Source: Heterocephalus glaber
Taxonomy: Eukaryota > Chordata > Mammalia > Rodentia > Bathyergidae
Direction of reading: 5' to 3'
Assembly (NCBI RefSeq): GCF_000247695.1
Contig: NW_004624855.1
Location: forward strand, 3,211,693 to 3,275,692
Length of the DNA: 64,000 nt
Shown: in pieces, positions 55,201-63,845 of the stretch
Position numbering within the stretch: position 1 is the stretch's first letter
Layout: every line of letters starts with the position of its first letter
The notes under the pieces: model-generated
Database searches by the model: none
What the model was told of the DNA's origin: nothing
The model's input: the letters and a program-made list of their open reading frames with translations, nothing else
Translations under genes and position numbers: made by a program

Positions 55201-58200
55201 CCACCTAGAGACACCTGCTCCAGAAAATTAGGTTTCCAGATATTTTTAAAAAGTGTAGGTAATGAGGGGTGTACAGAACCAGTTGGTGTGGTTCATTGTG
55301 TTTGTTGTGTGATCTCCTGTGTAACTTGTGAGGCTCAAGTGACTTTAACTGTCCTCCTTACCCCAGGTCTGATGTGGGGCATGAATACAGCTCTCCTCTC
55401 TTGTTTGTGGGCCCCTTGCACGTATCCTAAGTTTCTGTGGTTTTATTGTCTGTTTTTAATCAGTATTGTTCAAGGTATCCCATCTAATGCCCCAGAAAGA
55501 GCAATTTCCTTTGAAGTGATATTAAATGGGGAAATAAGTCTAAGAAATTGGATAATTTACTCTTTGTGCGTGGGGTCTTTGGATTATACCTAATACTTCT
55601 GAGGTTTTGTTAATGATCACAATATCAGATCTGCTCATATTCAACTGATGGTTTTGGCATTCTCTCCCATTTTGCATTATCTGTACCACTTGATTCCCCT
55701 AGTTGTGCTTATAAAAGATGACTACTTTTCAGTTCATAGTATAAGAGGAGTGAGGTTTTTGACCCAGCAGATTTAGTCAATGTGCTCAATCTAGAATTAA
55801 TTCTATATTACTGTAGAATACAAATATTATAGCTCTTTTTTTTTCTTTTATTTTGCAGTGCTGGGAGTCAAACCCAGGGCCTTGTACATACTAGGCAAAT
55901 GCTTTACCACTGGGCTGCAGTTAGGGCTCTTAAAGTATATACCCTTAGTTCAGTAACAGAAAAGAAAATGACCCTTTTAAAGTCAAATATGGTCGAGATA
56001 GGAAGATCTAGGTTCCCTTGTAGAAGAACTGAACAGCAGTAACTTTTTATTTCCAAATGAGGACATAGATAAATGGGGTAGAAGTCAAAGTAAAAATTTC
56101 TGTCGAGGGAAAATTAAATAAAAGAAAGGCAATGGAAAATATTACTTCTTTCCTGATGAAAATAGCAGAGTGGCCAAGGATTTAGCTTAGTGGTTTCACC
56201 ACCTGCTGCGCAAGCGCAAGGACCCGAGTTCGATCCCCGATACCAAAAAAAAGAAAACAGCAGAGTGAAGAAATCTCTAGCTTCATTAAAAATACATGAA
56301 TTAAAACTGAAACCTCAGGTATTAGTGTCAGGGCAGGAGGAACACAAGTATTACTCACATACACTGAGTTATATATATCTTTTTTTGTTGTTGTTTTGGT
56401 TTTTTGAGGGAGGGTCTCCCTTTGTAGTTCAGGCTGGCCCTGAACTCACTATGTAGCTCAGGCTGGCTTCAAACTCAAGGTGATCCTCCTGCCTCAGCCT
56501 CCTGAGTGCCAGGATTACAGGCATGTGCCACCACACCTGGCATTGGGTTATATATATCTTTTGTATGATATTGTCCAGTTTTTTGGGCCATATGACAGGG
56601 ATATTTTTATATATGTAATAGAATATTTTATCATAATTGTTGAAATCTGTTTGAGTTTTGGATTTTTTTTTTAAATAGGGGAATTACTGGAAGCCATCAA
56701 GCGTGACTTTGGTTCCTTTGACAAGTTTAAGGAGAAGCTGACAGCTGTGTCCGTTGGCGTCCAAGGCTCTGGGTGGGGCTGGCTTGGTTTCAATAAAGAG
56801 CAGGGGCGCTTACAGATTGCTGCCTGTTCTAATCAGGATCCGCTGCAAGGAACAACAGGTTAGATTTGAAAATTATTTTTCAAATAATTTGGAAGATGAT
56901 TTATTATAAAGCATTTAGGTAGAAGTAAGAAAAATTAGCAGTGTTTAAACTTACCACAAACATGTAATAACCTGAGCACATCTTAGCAGGTAATACCCAG
57001 AGTCTGGTCTAAGAAAAATGCTGTAAAAGTCCTTGATGTTTTGTAAGATAAGCACAGGTAATTTTGTAGATAACATCAACAAAAGTGTTTTAATCATAAA
57101 GCCTGTGTTGCTCTACAGAGAATTAACATGAGTTTAAATAATTGTATGAACTAAAATAAAAAAACTAAAGCTAGATAAACAAGAGCAAGGAAAAGAAGTA
57201 GAAGGTGAGCCTAACTTCAGAACTTGTATTCTTCCTCTCTTTGCTGAACTCATGTGTTTAAACTGAGATTAGAATTCAAGTTTCTAGACTTTTGCCTCTC
57301 TGGGGGCCTTTGGTATATGTAAATATTTGGCTTGGAAACTCCAGGCCACCTTCAGCAAATCTTATTTTTCAATTGAGCCTTATTGAATTAGAATCTCTTT
57401 ATAAAATGCCACTGAAATCACTTCTTGGCCTTTTGGCTAAGATCAAGTGTATAAAATGCCACTGAAGAGTATAGGAAGTAGAGTCATAAGTCATAGGCAG
57501 CTGGGCCACTGATCTCTGATATAATGAACTTAAAGCAACACCTTACCACTGGACACCAGCAGTTCTCTGCCACCCTTCCCACCTCTACCCATGACTTAAG
57601 ATTCTTCCTTATACAGCTCATTTCCCTACATATACTCTGAATTTGTCAGAGTCTAAACAGTCCTTTGGGGAAAATGAGATGCCATAAGAATCTACAAAAG
57701 ATTCATTGCCTGCCTTGCAAGCACAAGGTCCCGAGTTTGATCCCTGGTACCAAAAAAGAAAAAAAAAAATCTACAAAAGATTTATGAACACCAACTGCTG
57801 TAGAGACAGATGTATCTCTTAAGGTACCTGATGGAAAGACTGATTTCTATGGGAATCCCAGCTACCTTTTTTTCTCTACCACTTGAAAGCCCACTGGGGG
57901 CTGGGGATTTAGCTCAGTGGTTCTGCTGCCTCCTTCACAAGCGCAAGGTCCTGAGTTTGATCCCCAGTACCAAAAAAAAATGAATAGATAAATAAAGAAA
58001 TAAATAAATAAAATTAAAAAAAAAACCCCACTGGAATGACAAGTCATAACTTTTTTTTTCTTTCTGGTACCAGGAATCAAACTCAGGACCTTGTTCCTGC
58101 AAGGCAGGCACTGCGCCACTGAGCTAAATCCCCAGCCCCATGACATTATAACTTTTTAATATGGGAAAAATTGTTCAAATAATAAATTATTGGTGATACA

Positions 58201-58951
58201 CATCACAATTGATCAAGACATCCTGGTTGAGAATTGTTTTCATAAGAGAGTTTGAGAGTTTTAAAAAAATGTTTTATGGGTGCAACTACGTTTTTCATTT
58301 ATACTATTTAACTTATGAAAACTGTGTCTTTCTCTTTAGTCCTATGTTGCTTTCCTTGTTAATTTTTTTTTATTGGTATCTAATAAGTGGTACATATACT
58401 CTAAAAAATTAGCCTGGGGAGCGAAGTGCATTCCTTTTGGAAGATCCAAAGATAGCATTCCTTTACTGTGGACTCTGAGGGCACTGGCGCAGAAAGGGGA
58501 GTGGAAATTGGCTCTTGGTTCATTCTATTGCTATTTTAAGAAGAGCTATTAAAATACTGTAGAGGTTTTCCTGAGTCTCTTTTAAGTATTTTTACTACCT
58601 GTCACATTTTTTTTTCAAAGTGAAGCCTAAAATCTCTTTATAGGAATATTGTTAAGCGAATTTGCTGTTACATAAGAAACAGAAGTGGATGAGATTGTTA
58701 TATAGGATAATTTTGTGTGTAAAGACTAATAAAAGTTTTACATTAGGAAGCTGCAACGTTTTAGATTAAAATGTAAAGTTTTTACTTTTTTCTTTTTTCT
58801 GATAGGTCTTATTCCACTGCTGGGGATTGACGTATGGGAGCATGCTTATTACCTTCAGTATAAAAATGTTCGACCTGATTATCTAAAAGCTATTTGGAAT
58901 GTAATCAACTGGGAGAATGTAACTGAAAGATACATGGCTTGTAAAAAGTAA
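49218..58951 (+). CDS. SOD2: SOD2, mitochondrial manganese superoxide dismutase (complete, five exons)
   Basis: Converts superoxide to hydrogen peroxide and oxygen in the mitochondrial matrix as a Mn-containing homotetramer. Exons 49218-49240, 49368-49570, 54086-54202, 56679-56858 and 58806-58951 join to 669 bases, 222 residues plus TAA, the normal mammalian length. Residues 1-24 are an Arg-containing, acid-free targeting peptide; the mature chain starts [18 protein letters not shown]. The manganese ligands of the family are all present: His26, His74, Asp159 (DVWEHAY) and His163 in mature numbering. Second-sphere Tyr34, His30 and Gln143 ([10 protein letters not shown]) are also there. Every intron is GT-AG. 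Residues 3-4 are Pro-Tyr where human has Ser-Arg. The assignment is certain. Confidence 0.99.
49286..49310 (+). promoter_or_regulatory. SOD2: G-quadruplex motif in SOD2 intron 1
   Basis: Four G-runs of 3, 4, 4 and 5 bases are separated by loops of 4, 3 and 2 bases on the coding strand, 45 bases after exon 1. This fits the canonical G-quadruplex pattern; function is not shown. Confidence 0.5.
49368..49570 (+). CDS. SOD2: SOD2 exon 2 (residues 8-76)
   Basis: Acceptor GTCTTCCAG, donor GTAGGT; 203 bases. It encodes the rest of the targeting peptide, the cleavage region (VRQ|KHSLP) and the amino-terminal helical hairpin with [15 protein letters not shown], which carries Mn ligand His26 plus His30 and Tyr34. 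The intron before it is only 127 bases. Confidence 0.98.
50800..50950 (+). promoter_or_regulatory. SOD2: SOD2 intron-2 cytokine-responsive enhancer (NF-kB site)
   Basis: Within intron 2 a fully symmetric kB site GGGAATTTCCC occurs at 50906-50916. It is followed directly by AGTTGTGAAAG and TTTCCTGG, which resemble weak C/EBP and ETS-type sites, and lies in a SINE-free stretch. In mouse and human SOD2, induction by TNF and IL-1 depends on an NF-kB plus C/EBP enhancer in this same intron. Position and motif make orthology likely; exact limits are approximate. Confidence 0.75.
50993..51275 (-). repeat. two ID-like SINEs in SOD2 intron 2
   Basis: 50993-51073 (flanks share aatttcagc) and 51199-51275 with a (tta)n tail at 51163-51198 (flanks share tgcagtactgta). 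Confidence 0.9.
51576..51661 (-). repeat. ID-like SINE
   Basis: T15 then ggtaccggggatccaactca to ctaaatccccagcccc; the flanks share ctaag. Confidence 0.9.
51934..51959. repeat. perfect 10-bp inverted repeat (hairpin)
   Basis: gttactttct at 51934-51943 and agaaagtaac at 51950-51959 with a 6-base loop; a looser CT/AG inverted repeat lies just upstream (51902-51926). Confidence 0.9.
51976..52062 (-). repeat. ID-like SINE
   Basis: Flanked by tcttatctatgtt and tcttacctaggtt. Confidence 0.9.
52421..52499 (-). repeat. ID-like SINE
   Basis: Flanked by agaggacctttttt on both sides; (tttta) tail. Confidence 0.9.
52548..52660 (+). repeat. L2-like fragment
   Basis: Contains atcaacaaatacttattgag and gggcactgaggcgacagcag, typical of the conserved L2/MIR-type 3' region. 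Confidence 0.5.
52661..53270. other. SOD2 intron 2, unique sequence
   Basis: G-rich, non-repetitive intron text; no feature supported. Confidence 0.4.
53298..53459 (-). repeat. B1 SINE with internal duplication, well preserved
   Basis: T23 tract, two gtag..aggctg blocks, end gcgccactatacctggc; the flanks share ttgagttttctt. Confidence 0.93.
53887..54039 (-). repeat. B1 SINE with internal duplication
   Basis: Ends only ~46 bases before SOD2 exon 3; flanks aagagtaagattttt and aagactaagaattttt. Confidence 0.9.
54086..54202 (+). CDS. SOD2: SOD2 exon 3 (residues 76-115)
   Basis: Acceptor TATTTCAG, donor GTTAGT; 117 bases. It encodes [20 protein letters not shown] and [18 protein letters not shown], containing Mn ligand His74 and the conserved FW pair of the active-site cage. 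Confidence 0.98.
54288..54362 (-). repeat. ID-like SINE, diverged
   Basis: tgctgggagcaaatctaggg to gagttatatccccagc. Confidence 0.72.
54540..54618 (-). repeat. ID-like SINE
   Basis: Flanked by catggtttaaat on both sides. Confidence 0.9.
54647..54945 (+). repeat. B1 SINE then ID-like SINE
   Basis: B1 54647-54813, with a triplicated gtgagttcagggct-type segment; ID 54860-54945, flanked by aaaagatgaactt. Confidence 0.88.
55110..55230 (+). repeat. B1 SINE, 5' truncated
   Basis: cacctgtaattctagcactt to cacctgctccagaaaatt. Confidence 0.75.
55235..55834. other. SOD2 intron 3, unique sequence
   Basis: A 101-codon open frame at 55288-55593 has no splice context or family resemblance; treated as chance. 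Confidence 0.4.
55835..55925 (-). repeat. ID-like SINE, old
   Basis: gtgctgggagtcaaacccag to ttaccactgggctgcag. Confidence 0.72.
56172..56253 (+). repeat. ID-like SINE
   Basis: Flanked by aaaatagcagagtg and aaaacagcagagtg. Confidence 0.92.
56380..56541 (-). repeat. B1 SINE with internal duplication
   Basis: Flanked by tgagttatatatatctttt and tgggttatatatatctttt; 138 bases before SOD2 exon 4. Confidence 0.92.
56679..56858 (+). CDS. SOD2: SOD2 exon 4 (residues 115-175)
   Basis: Acceptor TTAAATAG, donor GTTAGA; 180 bases. It encodes [20 protein letters not shown] and the [14 protein letters not shown] motif with Gln143, the residue that hydrogen-bonds the metal-bound solvent in Mn enzymes. 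Confidence 0.98.
57417..57449 (+). pseudogene. RNU2: U2 snRNA 5'-end fragment, tail-less retrocopy (SOD2 intron 4)
   Basis: 33 bases match U2 nucleotides 1-33 except for two changes at CpG sites (ATCACTTCTTGG). Perfect 17-bp repeats tataaaatgccactgaa flank it at 57400-57416 and 57450-57466, with no poly(A) tail. Same RNA, same truncation zone and same type of target as the copy at 18650. Confidence 0.93.
57704..57767 (+). repeat. ID-like SINE, 5' truncated, young
   Basis: Perfect 15-bp repeats aatctacaaaagatt at 57689-57703 and 57768-57782. Confidence 0.93.
57897..58140. repeat. SOD2: inverted pair of ID-like SINEs in SOD2 intron 4
   Basis: Sense copy 57897-57976 with an (AAAT)n-rich tail to ~58025; antisense copy 58052-58138 with its own flanks (cataacttttt / tataacttttt). 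The arms face each other across ~75 bases. Confidence 0.92.
58806..58951 (+). CDS. SOD2: SOD2 exon 5 (residues 175-222 and stop)
   Basis: Acceptor TTCTGATAG; 146 coding bases to TAA at 58949-58951. It encodes [20 protein letters not shown], with ligands Asp159 and His163, and the C-terminal [11 protein letters not shown]. An ID SINE begins nine bases after the stop. Confidence 0.98.
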
Positions 58952-58959
58952 ATCATCAG

Positions 58960-59035
58960 GGCTGGGGATTTAGCTCAGTGGTCCTGCCTGGCTCACAAGC
59001 ACAAGGTCCGAGTTTGATCCCTGGTACAAAAAAAA
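58960..59035 (+). repeat. SOD2: ID-like SINE in the SOD2 3' UTR, at the stop codon
   Basis: Duplicated target aaaaagtaaatcatcag occurs at 58943-58959 and 59031-59047 and includes the final Lys codons and TAA. The body is slightly shortened (gtggtcctgcctggctcaca). Confidence 0.96.
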
Positions 59036-59569
59036 GTAAATCATCAGTATACTAAGTGTTAAGCTCTTTATGACTATTTTTATAATAGTGTAGCGTACTG
59101 CAATATACTAGTAACCTGCTATATTGTAGCATTTATTGATGTTGCTTATTCACATGCTTGATAATTTAATGTTATGAATAATTTATTTTTAAATTTTGTT
59201 ATTAAGCAACTTTGAAAATAGTACTTTGTGTGATTTAGTCTTGGTTAAGTATTTTTTTTCAGAGAGCTACAATTGCTAGGTTATTATATCATTATGAAAC
59301 CTTCAAAATTATTCCAGACAGTTTTGGGGACTGTAGGGAAGCCTTTGTAATGGTATTCTGTTATAGTTACAGAAAAATCTAGTCTTTTCCCCAATTGCTT
59401 AATGGTAAAATAGAAAATGGAATATTTTGCTTTTCTATTGAAGAGTGCTATTTTCATAAGTAATTTTCTGGCTAGTGGTACTTTGGTAGATATCACCCAG
59501 TCGGCCATATTATGGTCACATGTGCACACAGTTAATGCCATTTTTTGTCATTCAAAAACATGAAACTTG

Positions 59570-59647
59570 TGGCTGGGAAAGTAGCTCATTGAAAAAAGCT
59601 CCTTCTTGCTATGCACAAAACCCTGGGTTTGATCCTCAACACTATAG
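59570..59647 (+). repeat. ID-like SINE, old
   Basis: gtggctgggaaagtagctca to gtttgatcctcaacac; within the SOD2 3' UTR. Confidence 0.75.
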
Positions 59648-59849
59648 ATAAAGCGCTCTAAAAAAACCAATGTAACTGGATTGTTAATTGAAACTGCTTT
59701 ATTATGAGGAGATAATTATGCATTTGGATTTTTCTGGAGACAGAAATACAATTTCATGTGAGTTTTGTCCTTAAACATAGAAATATATATTGTATAAAAA
59801 TATTCAAGAGGGACAAATGAGGGCCTGAGGATTGGCAACATCAACAGTG

Positions 59850-59941
59850 GGGGTGCTGGGGATTTAGCTCAGTGGCGCTGCGCCTGCCTCACAAGTGCAA
59901 GGTCCTGAGTTCTATCTCTGGTACTGGAAAAAGAAAAAAAA
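59850..59941 (+). repeat. ID-like SINE
   Basis: gtgctggggatttagctcag to ctatctctggtactgg; flanks share acagtgggg; within the longer SOD2 3' UTR. Confidence 0.88.
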
Positions 59942-60332
59942 ACAGTGGGGACTGGGCCACAGGGCATTCTGCTGGGCACTTCCCCTGCTTTCAGGGCCAT
60001 TTCTGTGCATCCTTCTCATGAAAACGGCCTGGGCCAGGTACCCCTTCCCAGTAGAGGTAGATATCTGTCTCTGGATGATGTCAGCAGTGTGTCTCCCTCA
60101 GAACATTTATTTTCAGTCATGTTCTTGATTTATTCTGTCCTTTGTGATTTTTTTTTGTTTTCTTTTAAAGAACTTATAGCCACTGTAGAAGCTTTATATT
60201 GTTTTTCAATAAAGGAAAAATGATGTCTATAATTCAGTGATGGCATTTCAGATTATGTTCCTTTGCAATTTTTGCACACAGAGCTGTCCACTATTTCAAT
60301 GTAGTAGGGGTTCTTTTTGTATTCAGCTTACC

Positions 60333-60530
60333 ATTGTCCTGCATTTCCCATGTTGACTCATCATTGAAGCCCTTCTGACATGATGTTCTGCCTGACTGTG
60401 GCCCCAAAGTGATGAGGCCAGGCATTACATGGACTGATACCTCTGAAACCATGAACCAAAATAAGTCCTCCTTTAAATTGTTTTTCTCGGGTATTTTGCC
60501 ATGGCACATTGAAAGCTGACAAGCATATTG
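60333..60530 (+). mobile_element. MaLR-like LTR, 3' part, sense
   Basis: Contains gatgttctgcctgactgtgg, aaccatgaaccaaaataagt and ttgccatggcacattgaaag, the LTR 3' half. It lies just downstream of the SOD2 poly(A) signal. Confidence 0.65.
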
Positions 60531-60919
60531 GGTTTAGTTCTGAAGGCTCAACAAATCAAAAAGAACCTTGTGGGCTTTGGCAGGGATTTTAGATTTGTAC
60601 TAAGTGCAGTAGAAGAAGCAAATAAATCCACTGAGGGATTTAGGAAAGGTGCTTTCCTTGTGCAAGGCACTGTGAGAGATTGTACAAAATATTCAATTGA
60701 GAGAAAAGGAGTTCCTTTGATTAAAGAAGGAAAAAATCAGTAAAACAATCAAAATGTAATTATTTTCAGCAACTCCAACCCCCCACCTCACACATAGACC
60801 AAATTAATTATTTTCCAAACACACCAAGCATTTTCTTATCTAGTGTTGCTGCATAGTCATTGTAAGTATCTCTGAAATTTCAGCTTCCCCAGAACTTGCA
60901 GATCTCTCCAGTGAGCGTT

Positions 60920-61125
60920 AACCCCTCTTTTTGCAACTGGACTATTTTATTGCATCCCATTAGATTGTGCATACTCCCAAAACAGGTATTATGTCTTACT
61001 GTTTTTTGAAATTTCTCAATACTTAGCTTATATCTTATTCTTTTTTGAATCTTCTCAGTGCTTGGCCCAGAGCCTTACTCATGACAAGAATGTAATTTTT
61101 TTTTCCCTTTGTGGAGCTAAATTGT
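60920..61125 (+). repeat. L2-like 3' end fragment(s)
   Basis: Contains aggtattatgtcttactg and ctcagtgcttggcccagagc, resembling L2 3' ends. The motif appears in two degenerate tandem versions. Confidence 0.45.
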
Positions 61126-61219
61126 TTGGTAGATTAGCCTGAGAAAATTCAATCAAGAGGAAAAGGGCTGTGTAAATAATTGATTTGAATTTACTGGATT
61201 TAATCTGGGCTGAAAACTA

Positions 61220-61490
61220 TGCTAAGTGGTACAGATTCAACATGTCTAATAATTACATTAATCCTTTAAAAATGCCTTTGAGGGCCAGGGATTTAGCTCA
61301 GTGGTTTCATTGCCTGCTGCAAAAGCACAAGGGCTGAAGTTTGATCCCTGGTACCAAAAAAAAAAAAAGCCTTTGAAGTGCAATTTATGAAGCCTCTGTT
61401 AAAGATGAGAAAGTTGAGGCTCACAAAGATGACCTGGCAATATCAAAACCCCCCATTTTGTCAGAGACAGCACTGTATCTAGTCTAGCTC
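61220..61490 (+). repeat. MIR SINE split by an ID element
   Basis: The core reads gctaagtggtacagattcaa, taattacattaatccttt, then after the ID insert gttaaagatgagaaagttga, matching the mammalian-wide MIR consensus in order. Confidence 0.7.
61283..61368 (+). repeat. ID-like SINE inside a MIR
   Basis: Flanked by gcctttga on both sides; body gggccagggatttagctcag to gatccctggtacc. Confidence 0.9.
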
Positions 61491-61519
61491 CAAATCAAAA
61501 TGGATCTGATTCATATAAC

Positions 61520-61691
61520 CTGGTGTGGTAGTGGACACTTATAATCCTAGCACTCTGGGAGGTTGAGGCAGGAGGCTTGCCAAGTTCAAGCCCAGCCTGA
61601 ACAACTTAGTGAGATGCTGTCTCAAAGAGCTGGGGATATAGTTCAATGCCAGGGCCCTTGGTTCAATTCCCAGGACTGGAGGGGAAAAAAA
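61520..61691 (+). repeat. B1-dID dimeric SINE
   Basis: cctggtgtggtagtggacac start; ID half gagctggggatatagttcaa. Confidence 0.84.
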
Positions 61692-61804
61692 ATCAGTCTA
61701 GTTTCACCTGACTCACATTTGTGCTTTTATTCCTTGTGCATGTTTCCTTGTCACTCTCTGCTATCATCTTAGCCATCTACTCCTTGCCATTGAGGGAGAA
61801 GGAA

Positions 61805-61995
61805 TAGCTTGCCATTTATTGAGCACTTACCCAGTGCCAAGTCTTGTGCAGTTGCCTAGCATGTTTTGTTTTATTGAATGCTCATGAAACTTCTGTGTCA
61901 CAGACTTAAGGAGTCTTAGAGTAGAAGTACTTTATCCCAGATAGTACAGCCAGTAGTGATAGAGCTGAGCTTTCTGCTCAGGACTGTGATCCTTA
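61805..61995 (+). repeat. MIR SINE
   Basis: Contains tttattgagcacttacccag and tgccaagtcttgtgca, ending with gatagagctgagctttctg: an ordered MIR match. Confidence 0.8.
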
Positions 61996-62089
61996 CCAGA
62001 CACTCTAATTACCCTTCAAGGCTACATTGGGGCTGACTGAGCCCGTCTTAGTCTTGTTCCCCTAGCTGACATCCAGTGCCCTATACCCA

Positions 62090-62400
62090 TAATTTAAAGA
62101 AGAAGTTTATTTTGGCTCATGGTTACAGTCCATGTTTGGCTGGCCCCAGAGCAGAAATGGCACAGTAGAGCGGCGTGTCAGAGGAAACCTGCTCTTGTCT
62201 TGGTGATCAGAAAGCAGAAAGAGAAGGGAGGAGCCTGGGAGGGAGATGTACCCTTCCGGGTCTGCCCCCAACAACCAGCCTCTCACCAGGCCTCACCTCC
62301 TAATGGCAAGTCAGCTGTAGGCCCCATAGTCCAGTCACCCTCCAGGAGCCCCATATCTGAGCACACGAGGCTTTGCAGGGATGTTCTTGATCATAACAGC
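62090..62400 (-). mobile_element. MaLR-like LTR, antisense
   Basis: Contains agtttattttggctcatgg and a tail with gcacacgaggctttgcaggg and gatcataaca, similar to the copies at 29045 and 43346. Confidence 0.6.
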
Positions 62401-62720
62401 CCTCTTTGCCTGCCTGGGTCATTTTCGCTGTTCCTAACACCACCCCCTCTCCCTCTTTCTGTCTTGGAAAAGGGCAGCTTCTCAACCCTTATGCTTCAAG
62501 GGTGCAGCTACTTCCTACTTCTGTCCCCATAACCCAGGGCTCCTCTTTTTTAGTGCAGGGAGGTCAGCCCTGGGAAACTCAGAAAAAGATGTCTCTTGTA
62601 CGAGGTACCTCTGCCTCCTTCCTGCTCTAAGTCACAAAGAAACTGAAGATTTCTCCTCTCATCCCTTTTCTCCAGTCCTCTGCCTCTGTTTACACTGCTG
62701 TTCCTGCCTATAGACTTCCT

Positions 62721-62802
62721 TTTTTTTTGGTACAGGGGATTGAACTCAGATCCTTGCACTTGCGAGCCAGGCAGCAGAACCACTGAGCTAAATCCCCAGC
62801 CC
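62721..62802 (-). repeat. ID-like SINE
   Basis: Flanked by tatagacttcct on both sides. Confidence 0.93.
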
Positions 62803-62814
62803 TATAGACTTCCT

Positions 62815-63620
62815 TTTTATTGTTTTCCTAGTTTTACTCCTGAATATTTGACATACTGAGATTAGAGCTAATGCCCCTCCCATTGTATGTTTTGCAGGGG
62901 ACATGTAGGAACATTGAGGTAGGAGGTAAGTCCAAGTGAGGAACGATTATCCTGAACCAACTGCCAATAGTGATCCATGATGAACTGCAGGATGGTGACA
63001 CCAGGGAGCAACATTCAACACCACAGTTCAGGAAAAGTTGGATGAGGGGGCAAGGGTTTGATGAGGACTGAACAAGGAAGGAGTACAATTTCAGAGAATG
63101 GGGACAGAGGACAGGGTGAGTTTGAAGTGATGAGATACAGGGACCGGAAAAGCAAGGAGTCACTGGAGGTTATAATGGAGCAGCATGGTAAGAGAACAGG
63201 CTGAGAGAAGGGAGCAGTTCCCTACTGAAGAGGGAGGCCCTCAGAGGCCCAAGGTGCCTGGGTTTGGGGAAAGGATCCTGAACAAACTTTCTGCTTTCTG
63301 AACAAGGAATTTAAAATGAGTTACTCAGTAACAGCCCTCACTGTCTTCAGTAGGAGCATAATGAGCAAAGTCTCATACTTTATCTTGCTTGTAGTCACTT
63401 AATTGGCCAAATTATTAAATCATACATTGACAGAATCACATGTATGTTAAGGAATCTCTACTCTTTAAAAAATCTTAAACTGAAAAATATTTGAGGTATT
63501 TAAATATTAAGATAGAATCAAATCAGGCAAAATAAGTTGGCTCTAAGCAACCAGTTCAAAAGTCAAACGAGCTGCACCTTGAGCTTGCAGACTACACTTT
63601 AAAAAACTATTGCTTATAGC
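62815..63620. other. intergenic unique sequence
   Basis: No gene recognised; the 109-codon minus-strand frame at 62834-63163 lacks any supporting context. Confidence 0.4.
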
Positions 63621-63623
63621 CCA

Positions 63624-63845
63624 GCCCAGAGGAAAGGGCTTTTGGGCCAACGTCTGTCCCACCGCTCCCGGCCCAGAAGAAGGGGCTTCCCGGCCACCAT
63701 CCCTCCCACCATTCCTGGCACAGAGGAAAGGGCTTTTGGGCTGCTGTCTGTCCCACCGCTCCCAGCACAGAGGAAAGAGCTTTTGGGCCACCATCCCTCC
63801 CACTGCTCCCAGCCCCTGTCCCACCTCTCCCAGCTCAGAGGAGGT
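63624..63845. repeat. 47-bp minisatellite
   Basis: Four units start at 63624, 63671, 63718 and 63765, each exactly 47 bases, opening with gcccagaggaaagggctttt-like text and ending in a gctccc(g/a) motif; a shortened fifth unit follows at 63812. Because 47 is not divisible by 3, all frames stay open, which explains the overlapping ORFs. Confidence 0.95.

Larger units (their letters stand above)
58952..60235 (+). other. SOD2: SOD2 3' UTR with candidate poly(A) site
   Basis: Outside the SINE at 58960, sequence from 59048 (taagctctttatgact onward) reads like the conserved SOD2 3' UTR. A canonical AATAAA at 60208-60213 is followed by T/G-containing sequence, making it the best poly(A) signal within reach; shorter forms ending nearer the stop are possible. 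Confidence 0.65.

Noticed and set aside
55288..55593. 101-codon frame in SOD2 intron 3 as a nested gene
   Set aside because: No start context, poly(A) signal or homology; hydrophobic/Cys-rich chance composition.
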